Source: Tetrapisispora phaffii CBS 4417 (taxonomy: Eukaryota; Ascomycota; Saccharomycetes; Saccharomycetales; Saccharomycetaceae). Taken from it: 64,000 nucleotides of DNA. Made by a program: the position numbers and the translations under genes. Shown piece after piece: positions 1 to 11,083 of this stretch (position 1 is its first letter; each line of letters starts with the position of its first letter). The notes under the pieces are model-generated. The model was not told the origin of the DNA. It saw only the letters and a program-made list of their open reading frames with translations, and did not search any database. The stretch is from contig NC_016522.1 in the NCBI RefSeq assembly GCF_000236905.1, forward strand, positions 496,001-560,000, given 5' to 3'.

Positions 1-632
1 GGATAAGGAGAACTAGATGGCTGTCTTGAGAGTATTTTTGTATTATTAGGAATCCCATTTAAACCAGTTGAATGCGAAGTGTCATTTTTTCTTTTAGCTG
101 GCTTCTTAGTTGATGTGCGTTTAGTTTTATTAACTTTAAGTTTCTTTTCTTTAAGTTTCTTTGTTTTGCTTACTTCATATGGGGATGCACCAATTTTTTC
201 GTCTTTATCTTCCATGTCCGTGACAACTGTAGATTTCGGTGAAATGTAAGCACTGTCATTTAAATTTGTAACTTGGCTACTCTCATAATCTTTACTAGCA
301 TCTGTAGTTGTCGAATCTTGTACATTGTTAATTTTACTAATTTTTTTTGATACAGTTTTCTTTTTCCTTGGCTTAATAGGTGAATAAAAACAATCCAATT
401 TCATATGTTGGCAATTTGCACAGAATGGTTTTGCTTCATCACATTTCACTCTTCTTCTTTTACAATGATCACAACCACTTTTAGATTTTTTATGAAATTT
501 CCTCTTGCCTAAAAGTGGCGTATGTGTAGAATTTGTATCGGTATTAGATGATATATTGATATCAGAAGAGGCGCCCTGTTCCACTGCATTTAGTTGAGAA
601 CTATTACTTGTACTGTTGATTGTTGTTTCCAT
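1..632 (-). CDS. UPC2/ECM22: Sterol regulatory Zn2Cys6 transcription factor, Upc2/Ecm22 family (N-terminal part only)
   Basis: The frame starts at the ATG at 630-632 and runs off the left edge, so about 210 N-terminal residues are present. A fungal binuclear zinc cluster lies near residues 54-80, with the run [17 protein letters not shown] followed by further Cys at CANC and LDC. It is preceded by [10 protein letters not shown] and followed by a basic PRKKK stretch. Both flanks and the cluster closely resemble S. cerevisiae Upc2 and Ecm22, which activate ergosterol genes when sterol falls. The C-terminal sterol-sensing region lies outside the window. CDC42 is the next gene, as beside ECM22 on S. 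cerevisiae chromosome XII, while GCD6 further on is the chromosome IV neighbour of UPC2. It is therefore best regarded as the merged or pre-split orthologue. Family is confident; which paralogue is not decided. Confidence 0.88.
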   Translation of the reverse strand, partial: METTINSTSNSSQLNAVEQGASSDINISSNTDTNSTHTPLLGKRKFHKKSKSGCDHCKRRRVKCDEAKPFCANCQHMKLDCFYSPIKPRKKKTVSKKISKINNVQDSTTTDASKDYESSQVTNLNDSAYISPKSTVVTDMEDKDEKIGASPYEVSKTKKLKEKKLKVNKTKRTSTKKPAKRKNDTSHSTGLNGIPNNTKILSRQPSSSPY

Positions 633-2885
633 TTAAATAGTCTGTTTTTTTCTTCTGTATATTTGTTTACGATTCCAATATTTAAAAAAGGGATTATAAG
701 CTTTAATAGATGCAGAAAAAATCACCAAAAACAAAATAGAACAGAGATACACAAATGATTGAATATGAGCTTAATATTTTTTTTGTAGTTAGTTATAAAA
801 ATGCTAATACATATGTTTTCTTTTTATCTTATCCTTTCCTTAAAAAGATCAATATGCATATACATATATATATATATATATATTTATAGGACTTTTTTTA
901 GATCTTACTTTTAAGAATACGATGAATTGAGGTATGACACCATTTTAAGTATCTGAATACGTCAAACACTAAAAACAATAATATGATTAAGTCTAATTTT
1001 ATTGATTAAAACATAGATTTCATAATAAAATTTTATTATTACTTTGATTTCCATCACTGATGCAAAAAGCAAAAAGAAAATTCAAAATGAAGCAATGGAA
1101 GTGTCGATGATTCTTTTACAATACTATCTATCAATGAAATAAATATTCAATAAATACATAATTAACGGAAATATCATAACGGTATTCGACTAAATAATAT
1201 AAAAATATCAAAGGCAAAAAACAAAAAAATATATATATCTTCTGCAAACACTGTACTCTACAAATCAATTTGACAGATTTTAAAAAATGATATTACCCAT
1301 CACAGACAGACATACACACGCATATTAATACGCGCCTGCCCACAGACTGCAGTAGCGGGTGATACGAACAAGAACAAGAACAATGAATGTGTACTGGTGG
1401 TTTCTAGCATCATCGAATCAAGAAAGTAAACCCATGCATGCTACAGATATATTTATACAAGCGTGCCAAATAACAGCAAACCGTGATTAAAGACAAAGGA
1501 ATGAGGTAAGAGTCTACAAAGCCGTAAAAAACAACAACGCTAGTCTGAAAGTGCCATCCATCGTCTATTCTACATAAAACACTCTGGATAAATATGTACA
1601 AGGAACAAGCTTACCGACACATATATATAAGTATATAAATGCATCGTATTTGAGAGCTTTTTTAAGAATGGTAGCAAAGATGTAAGGGTTTAGAGAGTTT
1701 GTACTGGTTCCTTACCTTTATTTTGTGACTGAAACTTTGGACACTTTCTCGTTCTGATGTAGGATGTGTCTGTGTGTCTCGAATCTCTGCTGTGTGTTTC
1801 TGTTGTAGACGTGAAAAACTGAAAAAAACAACAACGCATGCAGCAACAACAACGGCCCGCTTCATTCTATCAAACGGAAATCATCCACATCCGTAACAAT
1901 TAATTTAATTCAAACTACTTTATTTAATTTACTTTGAAGCGATATAAACATAAAATAAAAATTTTCATTCATTCATTCGCTGTCAGATTTGTCACTGAAA
2001 TTGACATATTTTATCGTCGTATTTCATCGTATTTTGTATTTTTTGTAACTTTGCTTCTTACTTGTTCCCATTGACATGAATGTTTTGTTGAGATTGGTAG
2101 TGTGCATCGTGCACCGTTTACTTACCAGACAATAACAAAAAGGTTTTATTCTTCTTTCTTTTATTTTGGTTCCCTGTCTGAGATTACGGTTATTAAGTGG
2201 CATTAAGAATGACTTAGAAAACATTGTGGCCATGATGATATTATGTGGTGTGTTGTTGGGGGATGTGGGAGGATTACTTCGTACAGGATGATTTTGGAGA
2301 ATGATTAATAAGTCGGGTAATATTTGTTATTTGAAACAGTCTTCAGTTTCACAATTATTTATGAAGCAATCAGTATCTATTACTTGGCAATGGGAGTGGC
2401 ACAGTCCTCATAATGTTATATTTTATTAATAAATAAAATGACATTGCAATTTATATGTATTAACTAAGAGTTAAAGATGAGGAAACTCACATGAGTCAAG
2501 ATGTTAAAATTAGGTAATACTGTATTTGTTTTGTTGAATTGTCTTTGTTATCTTGATATACATAAATATATAACTATTTTCTTTTCTCTTTTTCAATTGA
2601 TTTAAGTTGATGATTCTTTGATTTATATTTATAATATTGATTGACACTTATAAAATATATTGTTAGATCCTAGTAAATTAAAAAATTAGAGCTTCAAACA
2701 AAGTAGAAAACAAACACACACAATCACAACAATGTACAATATATAAATATAGATATATGTTGATCGATTCTCACTTTTTCTTCCTCTCTTCTGTTATACT
2801 ACGGCGTCAATATATATTTAATTTAGTTTTAAATTTTTTTCTAATTTTTTAATATTCTTATCTTATATCTTTAATTTTGTTTGCT
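633..2885. other. Intergenic, long upstream region of UPC2/ECM22
   Basis: This is 2.25 kb between the UPC2/ECM22 start and the end of CDC42, both on the minus strand, so it holds the UPC2 promoter and the CDC42 3' region. It contains (TA)n tracts (about 868-885), a Reb1-like CGGGTAA at 2314-2320 and several TCGTATT strings that resemble but do not equal the sterol element core TCGTATA. Short open frames of 60-70 codons here look like chance frames in AT-rich DNA. No RNA gene was recognised. Confidence 0.6.
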
Positions 2886-3461
2886 TCATAAAATAGTACA
2901 TTTCTTACTCTTTTTAATAACTGGAGGTTCTAATGCTGCAACAATGGCTTCATCAAAAACATTTTTTAGACCATGTTGTGTTAATGCAGAACATTCAACG
3001 TATTTGACAGCTCTTAAATCTCTTGCTAATCTATCACCTTGTTCTTGAGTAATTGGACGTAATCTTTGCCTTTGTAGTTTTTCAATAATGACTTTATCGT
3101 CTCTTAAATCGACTTGTGTACCAACTATCAAACATGGAACACCTGGACAATGATGATGCACTTCTGGGAACCATTTTTCTTTAACATTTTCGAAAGATGG
3201 AGGGGAGATAACACTGAAACAAACTAAAAATACGTCAGTAGATGGATATGAAAGCGGTCTCAACCTGTCATAATCTTCTTGACCAGCTGTATCGAATAAA
3301 CCAAGGGTATATGGCTCGTCGCCGATCATGACAGTGACTGCATAATTATCAAAAACTGTTGGGACGTAATCAGCAGGAAATTGATTAGTTGTATATGAAA
3401 TTAATAAACAGGTTTTACCAACAGCACCATCACCCACAACGACACATTTTAATGTTTGCAT
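2886..3461 (-). CDS. CDC42: Rho-family GTPase Cdc42
   Basis: The product is 191 residues, exactly the S. cerevisiae length and nearly identical to it. The P-loop GDGAVGKT is at residues 10-17, the effector loop around YVPTVFDNY at 32-40, switch [12 protein letters not shown] at 57-66, and TQVD and CSAL complete the guanine-binding motifs. The C-terminus is a lysine-rich stretch followed by CTIL, a CaaX box for geranylgeranylation, so the protein is expected at the plasma membrane and endomembranes. It controls polarity, budding and mating through PAKs, formins and the exocyst, whose subunit Sec10 is also in this window. The start is the first ATG. The upstream region carries two Reb1-type sites. 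Confidence 0.99.
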   Translation of the reverse strand: MQTLKCVVVGDGAVGKTCLLISYTTNQFPADYVPTVFDNYAVTVMIGDEPYTLGLFDTAGQEDYDRLRPLSYPSTDVFLVCFSVISPPSFENVKEKWFPEVHHHCPGVPCLIVGTQVDLRDDKVIIEKLQRQRLRPITQEQGDRLARDLRAVKYVECSALTQHGLKNVFDEAIVAALEPPVIKKSKKCTIL

Positions 3462-3823
3462 TTTTTATTATGATTATTATTATGATTATTATTAATGGAT
3501 TATTAATGCGAAGTTACCACTTATCTTTACTTATATTTCCTTTCCTTCCTTTTCAAAAAAAAAAAAATCAACAAACAAACAAAATTCACACTTAAAGAAT
3601 ATAATTATCTATGACAATTGTATTAACCGTTTTTCTGTATTCCTTTAATCTTAAATGATAACTATTCAATATACCTGCTTCCTTTATTATATTCTTTAAA
3701 ACAATTTTAAAAATAACAAAAGACCAAAAAAAAAAGTATATTTTTAATTCCAATTGATAAAAATCGTTTGACAATACAAAAATATATGGAGATAACCGCA
3801 CCAAATAATTAAAAAATTGAAAA

Positions 3824-3860
3824 ATATGATAATATGATAATATGATAATATGATAATATG
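3824..3860. repeat. Tandem 8-bp repeat ATATGATA, about 4.6 copies
   Basis: The unit ATATGATA repeats four times perfectly and then continues as ATATG. It lies about 360 bp upstream of the CDC42 start. It looks like a simple minisatellite with no assigned role. Confidence 0.9.
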
Positions 3861-4115
3861 TTAACTATCTAAAATTATAATAAATATAGTATATATAGCA
3901 TATTAAAATATTCAAAACTTATTATTACAAAGAGTTTACTAATTTAATGGATACTTTAGAATTCAACTTATTTCCATAACTAAGTATCAAGATGTGAATA
4001 ACAAATAGTTATTAGCAACAGTAAACATTTCTTCTTGATTTTTTTTTAGTTCAAAAATTGGTGAAGGAATGGGATATATCTTATTTTCACAGCTAACAAT
4101 ACCAACTTGACTTTT

Positions 4116-4170
4116 TTACCCGTACTGGTGGTCAATCACGTAGTATTAGTTATTCGTGTATGCCGGGTAA
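4116..4170. promoter_or_regulatory. Pair of inverted Reb1-type sites upstream of CDC42
   Basis: TTACCCG at 4116-4122 and CGGGTAA at 4164-4170 are exact, oppositely oriented Reb1 core matches 48 bp apart, about 655-710 bp upstream of the CDC42 ATG. Reb1 excludes nucleosomes and can terminate transcription. The pair could insulate CDC42 from GCD6 read-through, which is inference. Confidence 0.5.
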
Positions 4171-4616
4171 CGATTATTTTATCTCTTATCAGAATTGCGA
4201 CACGGATACACATATATATACTTGTTCACTCGCTTAAATCGAGATAAGTAATAAATAACAGTTCATAGTAGCAGAAACGAAAAAATATCAATAGAGACGA
4301 ACATATTTCTAGGAAGTACACATTGTAGAAGCATTCAAGTAGCGAGAGTGGGGAATGGAAAATATTATCATTTCATGGAGGGGAGGGTAATGTATAAAAT
4401 GGGTTGCTTTCTTCCTACAATTATTTGAAAACTGGGTAATTTGTTAGTGAATAGTTTTAAACACAAGAAACACAGTTTTATTATAAGCGTTAAGTAATAT
4501 CTTGTGAATGTGCTTGAAAGAATGGACTAGTAAATACATGCTTATTTTTAAAATTGTGTTATCTTTATTGATGTATGTATGTATGTATGTCTGGTAAGCT
4601 TTGTAAAGTTTATTCT

Positions 4617-6782
4617 TTATTCGTCATCGTCCTCTTCTGAGGATTCTTCGTCAGCTGTCTTTAACCATTCAACCCACTTGGAGGTTAAACTGACAACGTT
4701 AGAGTAGGATGGATCCTCGGAAATTGTATCCCACCAAGAGTAAATTGATGATTCTTCAAGTATATCATTCTCATACAATGAATTCAATGATGCAAACAAA
4801 ATTAAATTTGGCTTGTCAAAATCAATTTTCATTATTTCTTCCATAACTATATTTATTAGATCAATGTAATCCTCAGGGTCAAAACATTGTCTCTTAAACA
4901 AAGCACTCCATTGGCTAAATACTTTGGACACAGCTTCTTTGGCACCTAGTGTTTGTGTAAATATAAAGTGATTGATTCTTCTTAAAATTGACTTAATAGT
5001 AACGGTTCTAACTTCATGGTAAGTAACATTCATACTCATTCGTAATGTGTTCAATTCTAACATGGCAGTATCAAGATCGTGATTGTTTTCAATAGCTCTT
5101 TCGACGGTGGCAATACCTTCCTTTTCGAAATCCTCTTCATCTTCGAATTCAGTTTCATAATCTTCTCTGTCTGTGTACATACTACCTGAAGACATAGTTC
5201 TCTTTTTCTTAGTTCTAGCAGAAGTAGATCTGATAGAGTCATCACTTAAGTACAGTTCTTCAACATGATGAACCAATGTGTTTGAAACGTGGTTGCTTAT
5301 AGAACTATCATCATCATCATCAGAATAATCACTTTCATATACGTAACCAATACCATTTGGACCAACTAGTTCAATGGCAATTATATCTCTATTTTTTTTG
5401 TTTACAGCAAACGAAGCTTTTTCTTCACCTGAACTGTTACTATCAGCTGATAAACTCTCTTCAAAAACACTTGGAACATCAGTTTCAATTGGACTTGATG
5501 ATATCCTAGATCCTTGAGGTAAAATCATGCCACTGTCAATCTTAACATCGAAACCAATGACACAGCCATCATTCAAAATAACTTTAGAACCTAGTTCAAC
5601 ATCGGATGCAACAATAGAGTGAGTGATAACAGAATGATCACCAATGACTGTATTATCCCAAATATAACTGTTTGAAATTTTGATATTTTTACCAATAGAA
5701 CAGTTCTTCCCAATTACACAATCTTGGATGAATGTACCTTCGCCAATCTTGGTACCTGAACCAATAGCGGTGCATTTACCAATTTTGCAAGATTCCGCTA
5801 GGACGACGTCTTTCTCTTTATATATATGGGGGGATTCGTAAGAATATGTGTTCTCTTCAAGTGGGTTTGCTTCTAGAACAACAGGATAAACCCATCTTCC
5901 TAAGAAATCTTGAGATATTTCATCATACGCTTGCCAGCTATCAACTCTGGAGCCATATTCATCTGTTATATACGCATAAACACCTTTCTTCAGTAAATCA
6001 CTAGAGACAACACCTTTAACAAAATCTTCTCTTAAAGTTTGATAATCAAAGTTATCTTGAAATAAAGGAGGAACTTGTGCAGAACAAATATCTATACGAC
6101 AATCGATTAAATCATTTCTCAAAGAAAATTCTTTCACATCCTCTAACAATTCAGGATCAATTGATAATGCTGATTTAATTTTTGAATGTGGTTTATCAAT
6201 ATTTTCGTAATATATGCATCTACTATTGGATTTGTCTAAAATAAACGTAGCTGGTTCAATAGATCTAGTCTTGTAATGTTGAATAGCTTTACTTAGACAC
6301 ATAGTCAAAATATGATCTTTATCTTTAGCGTGTGTCTTCTTGTGGAAGTCTAACATCTTATCAAATTGAACATTCGAGATGACATCACCACTAATCAAAA
6401 CAAAATCACCATTGATGACACCTCTGTTATCGATATCTCTCATGACATCACCAACAGAACGTGATTCTGGGGAGATAATAGTGGATACTTTGAAAGGAGA
6501 CCAGGGTAGGTTCCATTTAGAATTTTCAATATATTCATTAATTTGATCAGCATGAGACGAACAAACCAAATATACTTCTTTTACGTCGGCCTTAGCCAAG
6601 AACTCCAATGTATACTCAATCAAAGGAATATTTGCTAGAGGTAATAAACATCTTGGCTTAACTGCAGATAAAGGCATGAATCTAGTTTCAAATGAGTCAG
6701 TTAGCACAACAGCTTGCAAACGATCATCTTGTTCGACAACATCTTTATGAGACGCGGTGCCTCTTTTTTGCTTAGGAGTCAT
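4617..6782 (-). CDS. GCD6: eIF2B epsilon subunit, guanine nucleotide exchange factor catalytic subunit
   Basis: The product is 721 residues (S. cerevisiae 712). An N-terminal nucleotidyltransferase-like domain (about 25-260) holds RCLLPLANIPLIEYTLEFL. Left-handed beta-helix hexapeptide repeats follow near 335-430 (CKIGKCTAIGSGTKIGEGTF type). An acidic linker leads to the C-terminal W2/HEAT domain (about 550-721), with the tryptophans SWWD and KWVEWL and an acidic tail, the catalytic region for GDP-GTP exchange on eIF2. The protein sits in the cytoplasmic eIF2B decamer that controls initiation and Gcn4 translation. As in S. cerevisiae, a tRNA-Ile(UAU) gene lies immediately upstream. The start is the first ATG and matches conserved N-terminal sequence soon after. 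Confidence 0.98.
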   Translation of the reverse strand: MTPKQKRGTASHKDVVEQDDRLQAVVLTDSFETRFMPLSAVKPRCLLPLANIPLIEYTLEFLAKADVKEVYLVCSSHADQINEYIENSKWNLPWSPFKVSTIISPESRSVGDVMRDIDNRGVINGDFVLISGDVISNVQFDKMLDFHKKTHAKDKDHILTMCLSKAIQHYKTRSIEPATFILDKSNSRCIYYENIDKPHSKIKSALSIDPELLEDVKEFSLRNDLIDCRIDICSAQVPPLFQDNFDYQTLREDFVKGVVSSDLLKKGVYAYITDEYGSRVDSWQAYDEISQDFLGRWVYPVVLEANPLEENTYSYESPHIYKEKDVVLAESCKIGKCTAIGSGTKIGEGTFIQDCVIGKNCSIGKNIKISNSYIWDNTVIGDHSVITHSIVASDVELGSKVILNDGCVIGFDVKIDSGMILPQGSRISSSPIETDVPSVFEESLSADSNSSGEEKASFAVNKKNRDIIAIELVGPNGIGYVYESDYSDDDDDSSISNHVSNTLVHHVEELYLSDDSIRSTSARTKKKRTMSSGSMYTDREDYETEFEDEEDFEKEGIATVERAIENNHDLDTAMLELNTLRMSMNVTYHEVRTVTIKSILRRINHFIFTQTLGAKEAVSKVFSQWSALFKRQCFDPEDYIDLINIVMEEIMKIDFDKPNLILFASLNSLYENDILEESSIYSWWDTISEDPSYSNVVSLTSKWVEWLKTADEESSEEDDDE

Positions 6783-7044
6783 GATTCTTTATAAACTTTG
6801 CTGCTTTTTCTCACTTAATTCTTATACAACTGAGAATGTTTAAAATTAAGAAAAAAAATTCTTATCAATTGTAGATATTAATAATAGTAACTATATAAAT
6901 AATTAAATTATTTTAAACTCATCGCATATTTCATTCAATTGTGTATCTCAAAAATTTGAATATTAACTAATTCTTCACCAACAGAGGCCTGTTTCGTAGT
7001 TTATGATATATATCCAAAATACATCAAAAAAAAATTAGGGAAAG

Positions 7045-7186
7045 TGCTCGAGGAGGGGTTTGAACCCTCGACGTTCGCGTTGCTTTTTTCACAAAGAATC
7101 CTTTTTACAGATCATTGAGTACAGAATACTTCGAGTCTCCGATTGTATCTATAAGCACGAAGCTCTAACCACTGAGCTACACGAGC
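7045..7186 (-). tRNA. tI(UAU): tRNA-Ile with anticodon UAU, intron-containing
   Basis: Read on the minus strand, a full cloverleaf forms from two exons (7150-7186 and 7045-7080; mature 73 nt) around a 69-nt intron at 7081-7149. The anticodon TAT is followed by A37, after which the intron begins at the normal place. The D arm has the A box TAGCTCAGTGG. The T arm is GAGGG/CCCTC with loop TTCAAAC. The acceptor stem contains a U6:U67 mismatch, which as I recall is also present in the S. cerevisiae gene. The minor AUA-decoding tRNA-Ile of S. cerevisiae has an intron of about 60 nt needed for pseudouridylation of the anticodon, and its copies lie beside GCD6 and CDC42, matching this position. Confidence 0.96.
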
Positions 7187-8549
7187 ATTTTCAGGAGTTG
7201 TTCAAAAATTGGAATATATATAACTTAAAAATATAATTTATATTTTGTGTTAAATACCATACAAATAAAACATGAGTAACTCTGCTTATATATAGGAATC
7301 GCACCATAAACTAGGTCGACAACCTAAATTTAGCGAGAATCAGACTGGTGTCTGGGTCTCTGTCCTCCCTAATGATCTTACAATTTCTAGTATTCATAAT
7401 TACATTCATATTATTGCACAGGAAATACATTACCTTGTAAGAAATGCATAATATTTTAACAAATAATGTCTTATATATTATTTGTAACCCAAGGTAAGCA
7501 AACTGAGACTTTCAATTGTCATTGTGAATTATGATCATCCATCGCTGTAATATGGTCATGAACACTGTGCATTAATATAAATCGAGAAATATCCAATTGG
7601 AACCAATCTTAATGCTATTAGATGTTTTACTACCCCACGACTACTATGTTTACAATATATCGACCATTTTTTATAAACTTATTTCTCATTTCTATCATCT
7701 TTAGAACAAATTATGTTTATGTAAAAGTCTTGAAAGTTTAACTATTATTATTATTCAAGTAAATGTTTAAGAAACTCTCAAACGAGTTTTGAAAAAAACA
7801 CAAGATGAGTTTCTCGAGTTTCTATTCGTTTATGCATGCATATCTCTCTCATAGCATTTTAACGTATCCAAAGAACATTCAATTTACATTGTCTTCGTTC
7901 GCTATAGCGTTAAATAGATTTTCGATTACACTTGAAGTCATTTAAACAGTTCCAATTTAGTTAAAAGTTTTTTTATCAGCTGCTCCTAAAAACTGAATTC
8001 AATAACATTATTTCGTTCTTGACTTAATTCTGTAGTTAATATTTGTAAATATTCTTTATAAAGATATATAATTTACTGTCCATGCATGAATTCAATCATT
8101 GATCGTAACCAATGATTCCAAGAGAAGATTCCTTTTGTAACATAACTCTCTCTTTATGTCTCTCACTCTTTTTCTTTGTTTTTGAATATTTCCCGCCCAT
8201 GTTTTTTGAGATTTTTGTAGGGACATGTGTCAGAAAAAATATAAATTAAAGAGGAGAATAAATGTGAAAAACAAAACTTCTTATGTAAATTAATTTTATT
8301 CTTTTTTTAAAATTAAGAAGAACAAAGTAGAGTGGTATTTTTAAATTTAAAACACCTACATTTTTTTAAAACTATAACGGTTGAAAGTATTACTATGTTT
8401 TAGATTGTTTTTAGAGAAAGATTTTATTGCAACTGAAAAATATTTCTGGTGATTATATATTGTTTCAAAGAACAATACTAGTATTCAACGCCAGGCGAGC
8501 CAAGACACGTTCATCACAAAAGCAAAAAAAAAAAAGCAGTCCTGTTTGA
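7187..8549. other. Intergenic between tRNA-Ile and UME6
   Basis: This is 1.36 kb, mainly upstream of UME6. In other yeasts this interval holds genes such as MSS4 or BNA5; I see no intact frame for them. A denser patch around 7310-7375 has higher GC than the surroundings but no recognised motif. An A-rich tract (8520-8535) directly precedes the UME6 ATG. Confidence 0.5.
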
Positions 8550-10658
8550 ATGGCTCATAATTCTTTGCATAAAATACCAACACTAAATATAGTTGAGACT
8601 AATAAGATGTATAGTAATAGTAGTGATGTGAATACTGATTATAAATACAATAAACCTAAAGAAAAAATAATTGAATCTACACGAACTTCATATGATGATA
8701 ATCCGTTTTTATCAATAAAGAATCCTACCTCGGCGCCAAATAATACACCAGTCGAGAGTCCTGGATCTTCACCTGAATTTCAAAACAATAAATTAACTAA
8801 TAAACAGATGGAACCTAATTATACAACAAATAATTTACAAAATTCTTTTGAAGATAATCGTATTACTACTGAGAATAAAGATTATACCTCTTCCTCCACT
8901 ATTTTAAATTATAACGACGGCGGCTGCGTGCCGCCCAAAGAAAATAAGTTAAGCGGTAAAAACAAGGATTTTGAAAAATCAGCAACGGTTCCCAAACCAT
9001 CATCACATTCTACGAAAGACGACATTCTAAAAGGAAAACCTAAAATGGAAGAAAAGCGCGAAGAAGCAGAAGAGGCGGAAGAAACCAAACAAGAAGAAGA
9101 ACATGACAGTAATTCAAATGTCTTAAACAATGAAGCAAAGAATAAAAATTCTGATATTACATCAAGTCAAGGGTTTGCTCCGGAAAAGTTTATGATTGAT
9201 AACACAAGATCAATGTCTGAGATAAAGTCAAGCGATAATCACGAGAAAAAAATTAATATAGGGCCATGGCCAGGTACCGAGAACAATGACGAGATGTATT
9301 CAGTGCTAAACACAAAGGGATTTCGTGAAGATACTAGTAGTAGAGAAAGTGATAAAGTCGTTATCCCATCGTCAAAATCAAATAATATTGGATTTCAAGA
9401 ATCTGGAAATATTCTTTCTTCACAACCTACTGTCTCTGCATTATCTTTCAGCTCTAGTAGTAATTTAAGGAGTAGCAGACAAGACTATAATCAAATAGGA
9501 ATGCATGTTCTCCCAATCACAACAGAGCGTTTACCTGGTCAACATAAAATCAATGAGGTACAAAATCATAAAATTGAATTGCCGCATATTAACACTATAA
9601 AAGAATCTATTACTGAAGTAGCAGCTTTAGACACAGAACCACGCAAAGTACGAAATTCTGTAGGTACAGTACTGGAAATAAAACTAGATAAAACTCTTAG
9701 CAATGATAACGAATCTTTGTTTCCACCACCACCACCCAAATTCATTAATTCAAAGTTAGATGAAGTACGATTCAGATTACTTAATAATTCCAGGCCAGTG
9801 ACTGCTTCTTCAATACCGCCAACCGCAAAAGTTGATGAAGATATGGGTTCTGCTGCTGCTGTATTATCAAATATGAGATCATCGCCTTTCAAGTTTAGTA
9901 CCGGTAATAACCAAAACGTGTCAAATAACCGCAATTCAGAAAATTTGAAATCAGATCAAACGGAGGAGACACATTCTGTGAAGAATAGACCTTCTTCATC
10001 CTCAAATTTATTCTTAGGGAAAAATCTCCAACGCCCAGTCATAAAAATACATAATAGGCAAAAAATATTTGACGATGCTGATAACAGTGTCGAAACAAGA
10101 AGTAGTGAACACCCAATTTCAAGAAAAAGATCATATTCAGCTGATCTAGAGATACCACTTAATAGAGGAGTAACATGGAATAAGAGTGGGAAAAGGGTTA
10201 CAAGCAAGGAAGTTACACTCGACACATCATCAAAAAGAAAGCAAAAAATAAAAAATGAAACTAACAAAAAATCAGCACCGCAATCAAGAAAAGTACGGAG
10301 CCCATCATTGGATGAAACATCGACTTCTTCAGATGATGTTCTGTCAGTCAAATCAAAACATGAGGGTTCATATTCAAATGCGGAAAGTAAGAAAGCATTG
10401 TCGGGTACTAGATCTAGGAATGGTTGTTGGATATGTAGATTAAGAAAGAAAAAATGTTCAGAAGAAAAACCTAGTTGTTCTAATTGTCACAGGTTGAATC
10501 TAGAATGCCATTACCACATTCAGAAGCCGGATTTTGTATCTGATCCAGTAAAAAAGCAACAAAAATTAGAAGAGATAAAGAAGAAGACTAAAGAAGCTAA
10601 AAGAAATGCGATGAGAAAAAACCAACTTCTGAAAGGGCATAGAATACCATCACCGTGA
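8550..10658 (+). CDS. UME6: Zn2Cys6 regulator of meiotic and metabolic genes, Ume6 orthologue
   Basis: The product is 702 residues (S. cerevisiae 836). Most of it is low-complexity Ser/Asn/Lys-rich sequence that drifts quickly. The C-terminus is diagnostic: a zinc cluster near residues 625-650 containing GCWICRLRKKKC, then SCSNC and LEC, then KPDFVSDPVKKQ and a charged helix, as in S. cerevisiae Ume6. A short stretch with AAAVLSNMRSSP near residue 435 resembles the Sin3-interaction helix. Ume6 binds URS1 (TAGCCGCCGA), recruits Sin3-Rpd3 and Isw2 to repress meiotic genes in mitosis, and with Ime1 activates them in meiosis. Position next to GCD6/tRNA-Ile matches chromosome IV. URS1-like sites occur elsewhere in this window (10,903 and 36,816). 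Confidence 0.95.
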   Translation: MAHNSLHKIPTLNIVETNKMYSNSSDVNTDYKYNKPKEKIIESTRTSYDDNPFLSIKNPTSAPNNTPVESPGSSPEFQNNKLTNKQMEPNYTTNNLQNSFEDNRITTENKDYTSSSTILNYNDGGCVPPKENKLSGKNKDFEKSATVPKPSSHSTKDDILKGKPKMEEKREEAEEAEETKQEEEHDSNSNVLNNEAKNKNSDITSSQGFAPEKFMIDNTRSMSEIKSSDNHEKKINIGPWPGTENNDEMYSVLNTKGFREDTSSRESDKVVIPSSKSNNIGFQESGNILSSQPTVSALSFSSSSNLRSSRQDYNQIGMHVLPITTERLPGQHKINEVQNHKIELPHINTIKESITEVAALDTEPRKVRNSVGTVLEIKLDKTLSNDNESLFPPPPPKFINSKLDEVRFRLLNNSRPVTASSIPPTAKVDEDMGSAAAVLSNMRSSPFKFSTGNNQNVSNNRNSENLKSDQTEETHSVKNRPSSSSNLFLGKNLQRPVIKIHNRQKIFDDADNSVETRSSEHPISRKRSYSADLEIPLNRGVTWNKSGKRVTSKEVTLDTSSKRKQKIKNETNKKSAPQSRKVRSPSLDETSTSSDDVLSVKSKHEGSYSNAESKKALSGTRSRNGCWICRLRKKKCSEEKPSCSNCHRLNLECHYHIQKPDFVSDPVKKQQKLEEIKKKTKEAKRNAMRKNQLLKGHRIPSP

Positions 10659-10902
10659 TTTAACTATTTGAAAGACAATAGAGTAAAAAAGTAATATAAA
10701 TAAATCTTGACATAATATTTGATTATTTTGCAAATTGTAAATATTTACATACATTGAAAAAATAGCATCATTCATATCATGAATACAATAGATATGTGAC
10801 TTTAAGTATACGACCTTTCACTAAACCTTGTTGAAAATGAAGAAAAACTTCTATACATTACTATCAGCTCTTGTCATGAATCACAATTTTGACGTTTTTC
10901 TG

Positions 10903-10910
10903 GGCGGCTA
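10903..10910 (-). promoter_or_regulatory. URS1-like Ume6 site
   Basis: GGCGGCTA is the complement of TAGCCGCC, the core of the Ume6-binding URS1 element. The last two consensus bases (GA) are not kept. It lies 245 bp after the UME6 stop and 1.7 kb before the next start, so its target is unclear. Confidence 0.35.
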
Positions 10911-11047
10911 TTTTAATTTAGCGTCACACCTTTTCGGCCGAGATAATTTCCAAATCAATGGAATCATATAGTAAACAGAAAAATAAGATTTGAGCGTTAA
11001 TCACATTCATGTCTCTCAGAAACCAAGGTTTTACCATCCAAGTTATT

Positions 11048-11082
<35 letters not shown>
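11048..11082. repeat. Compound (CA)n(TA)n microsatellite
   Basis: About 11 CA units run directly into about six TA units. This is alternating purine-pyrimidine DNA that is prone to length change. Confidence 0.9.

Positions 11083-11083
<1 letters not shown>

Larger units (their letters stand above)
3462..4616. other. Intergenic, CDC42 promoter and GCD6 3' region
   Basis: This is 1.15 kb with no credible gene. It holds a poly(A) tract near 3557-3567, a tandem 8-bp repeat at 3824-3860, two Reb1-like sites near 4116-4170 and an (ATGT)n microsatellite at about 4570-4590. Both flanking genes are on the minus strand, so most of it serves as CDC42 upstream DNA. Confidence 0.6.

Noticed and set aside
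1410..2233. Three minus-strand frames of 63-69 codons upstream of UPC2/ECM22
   Set aside because: Short, AT-driven composition, no recognisable product; consistent with promoter DNA.
8909..10351. Antisense frames within UME6
   Set aside because: Shadows of the Ser/Asn-rich UME6 coding sequence, which read as Leu/Ser-rich strings.
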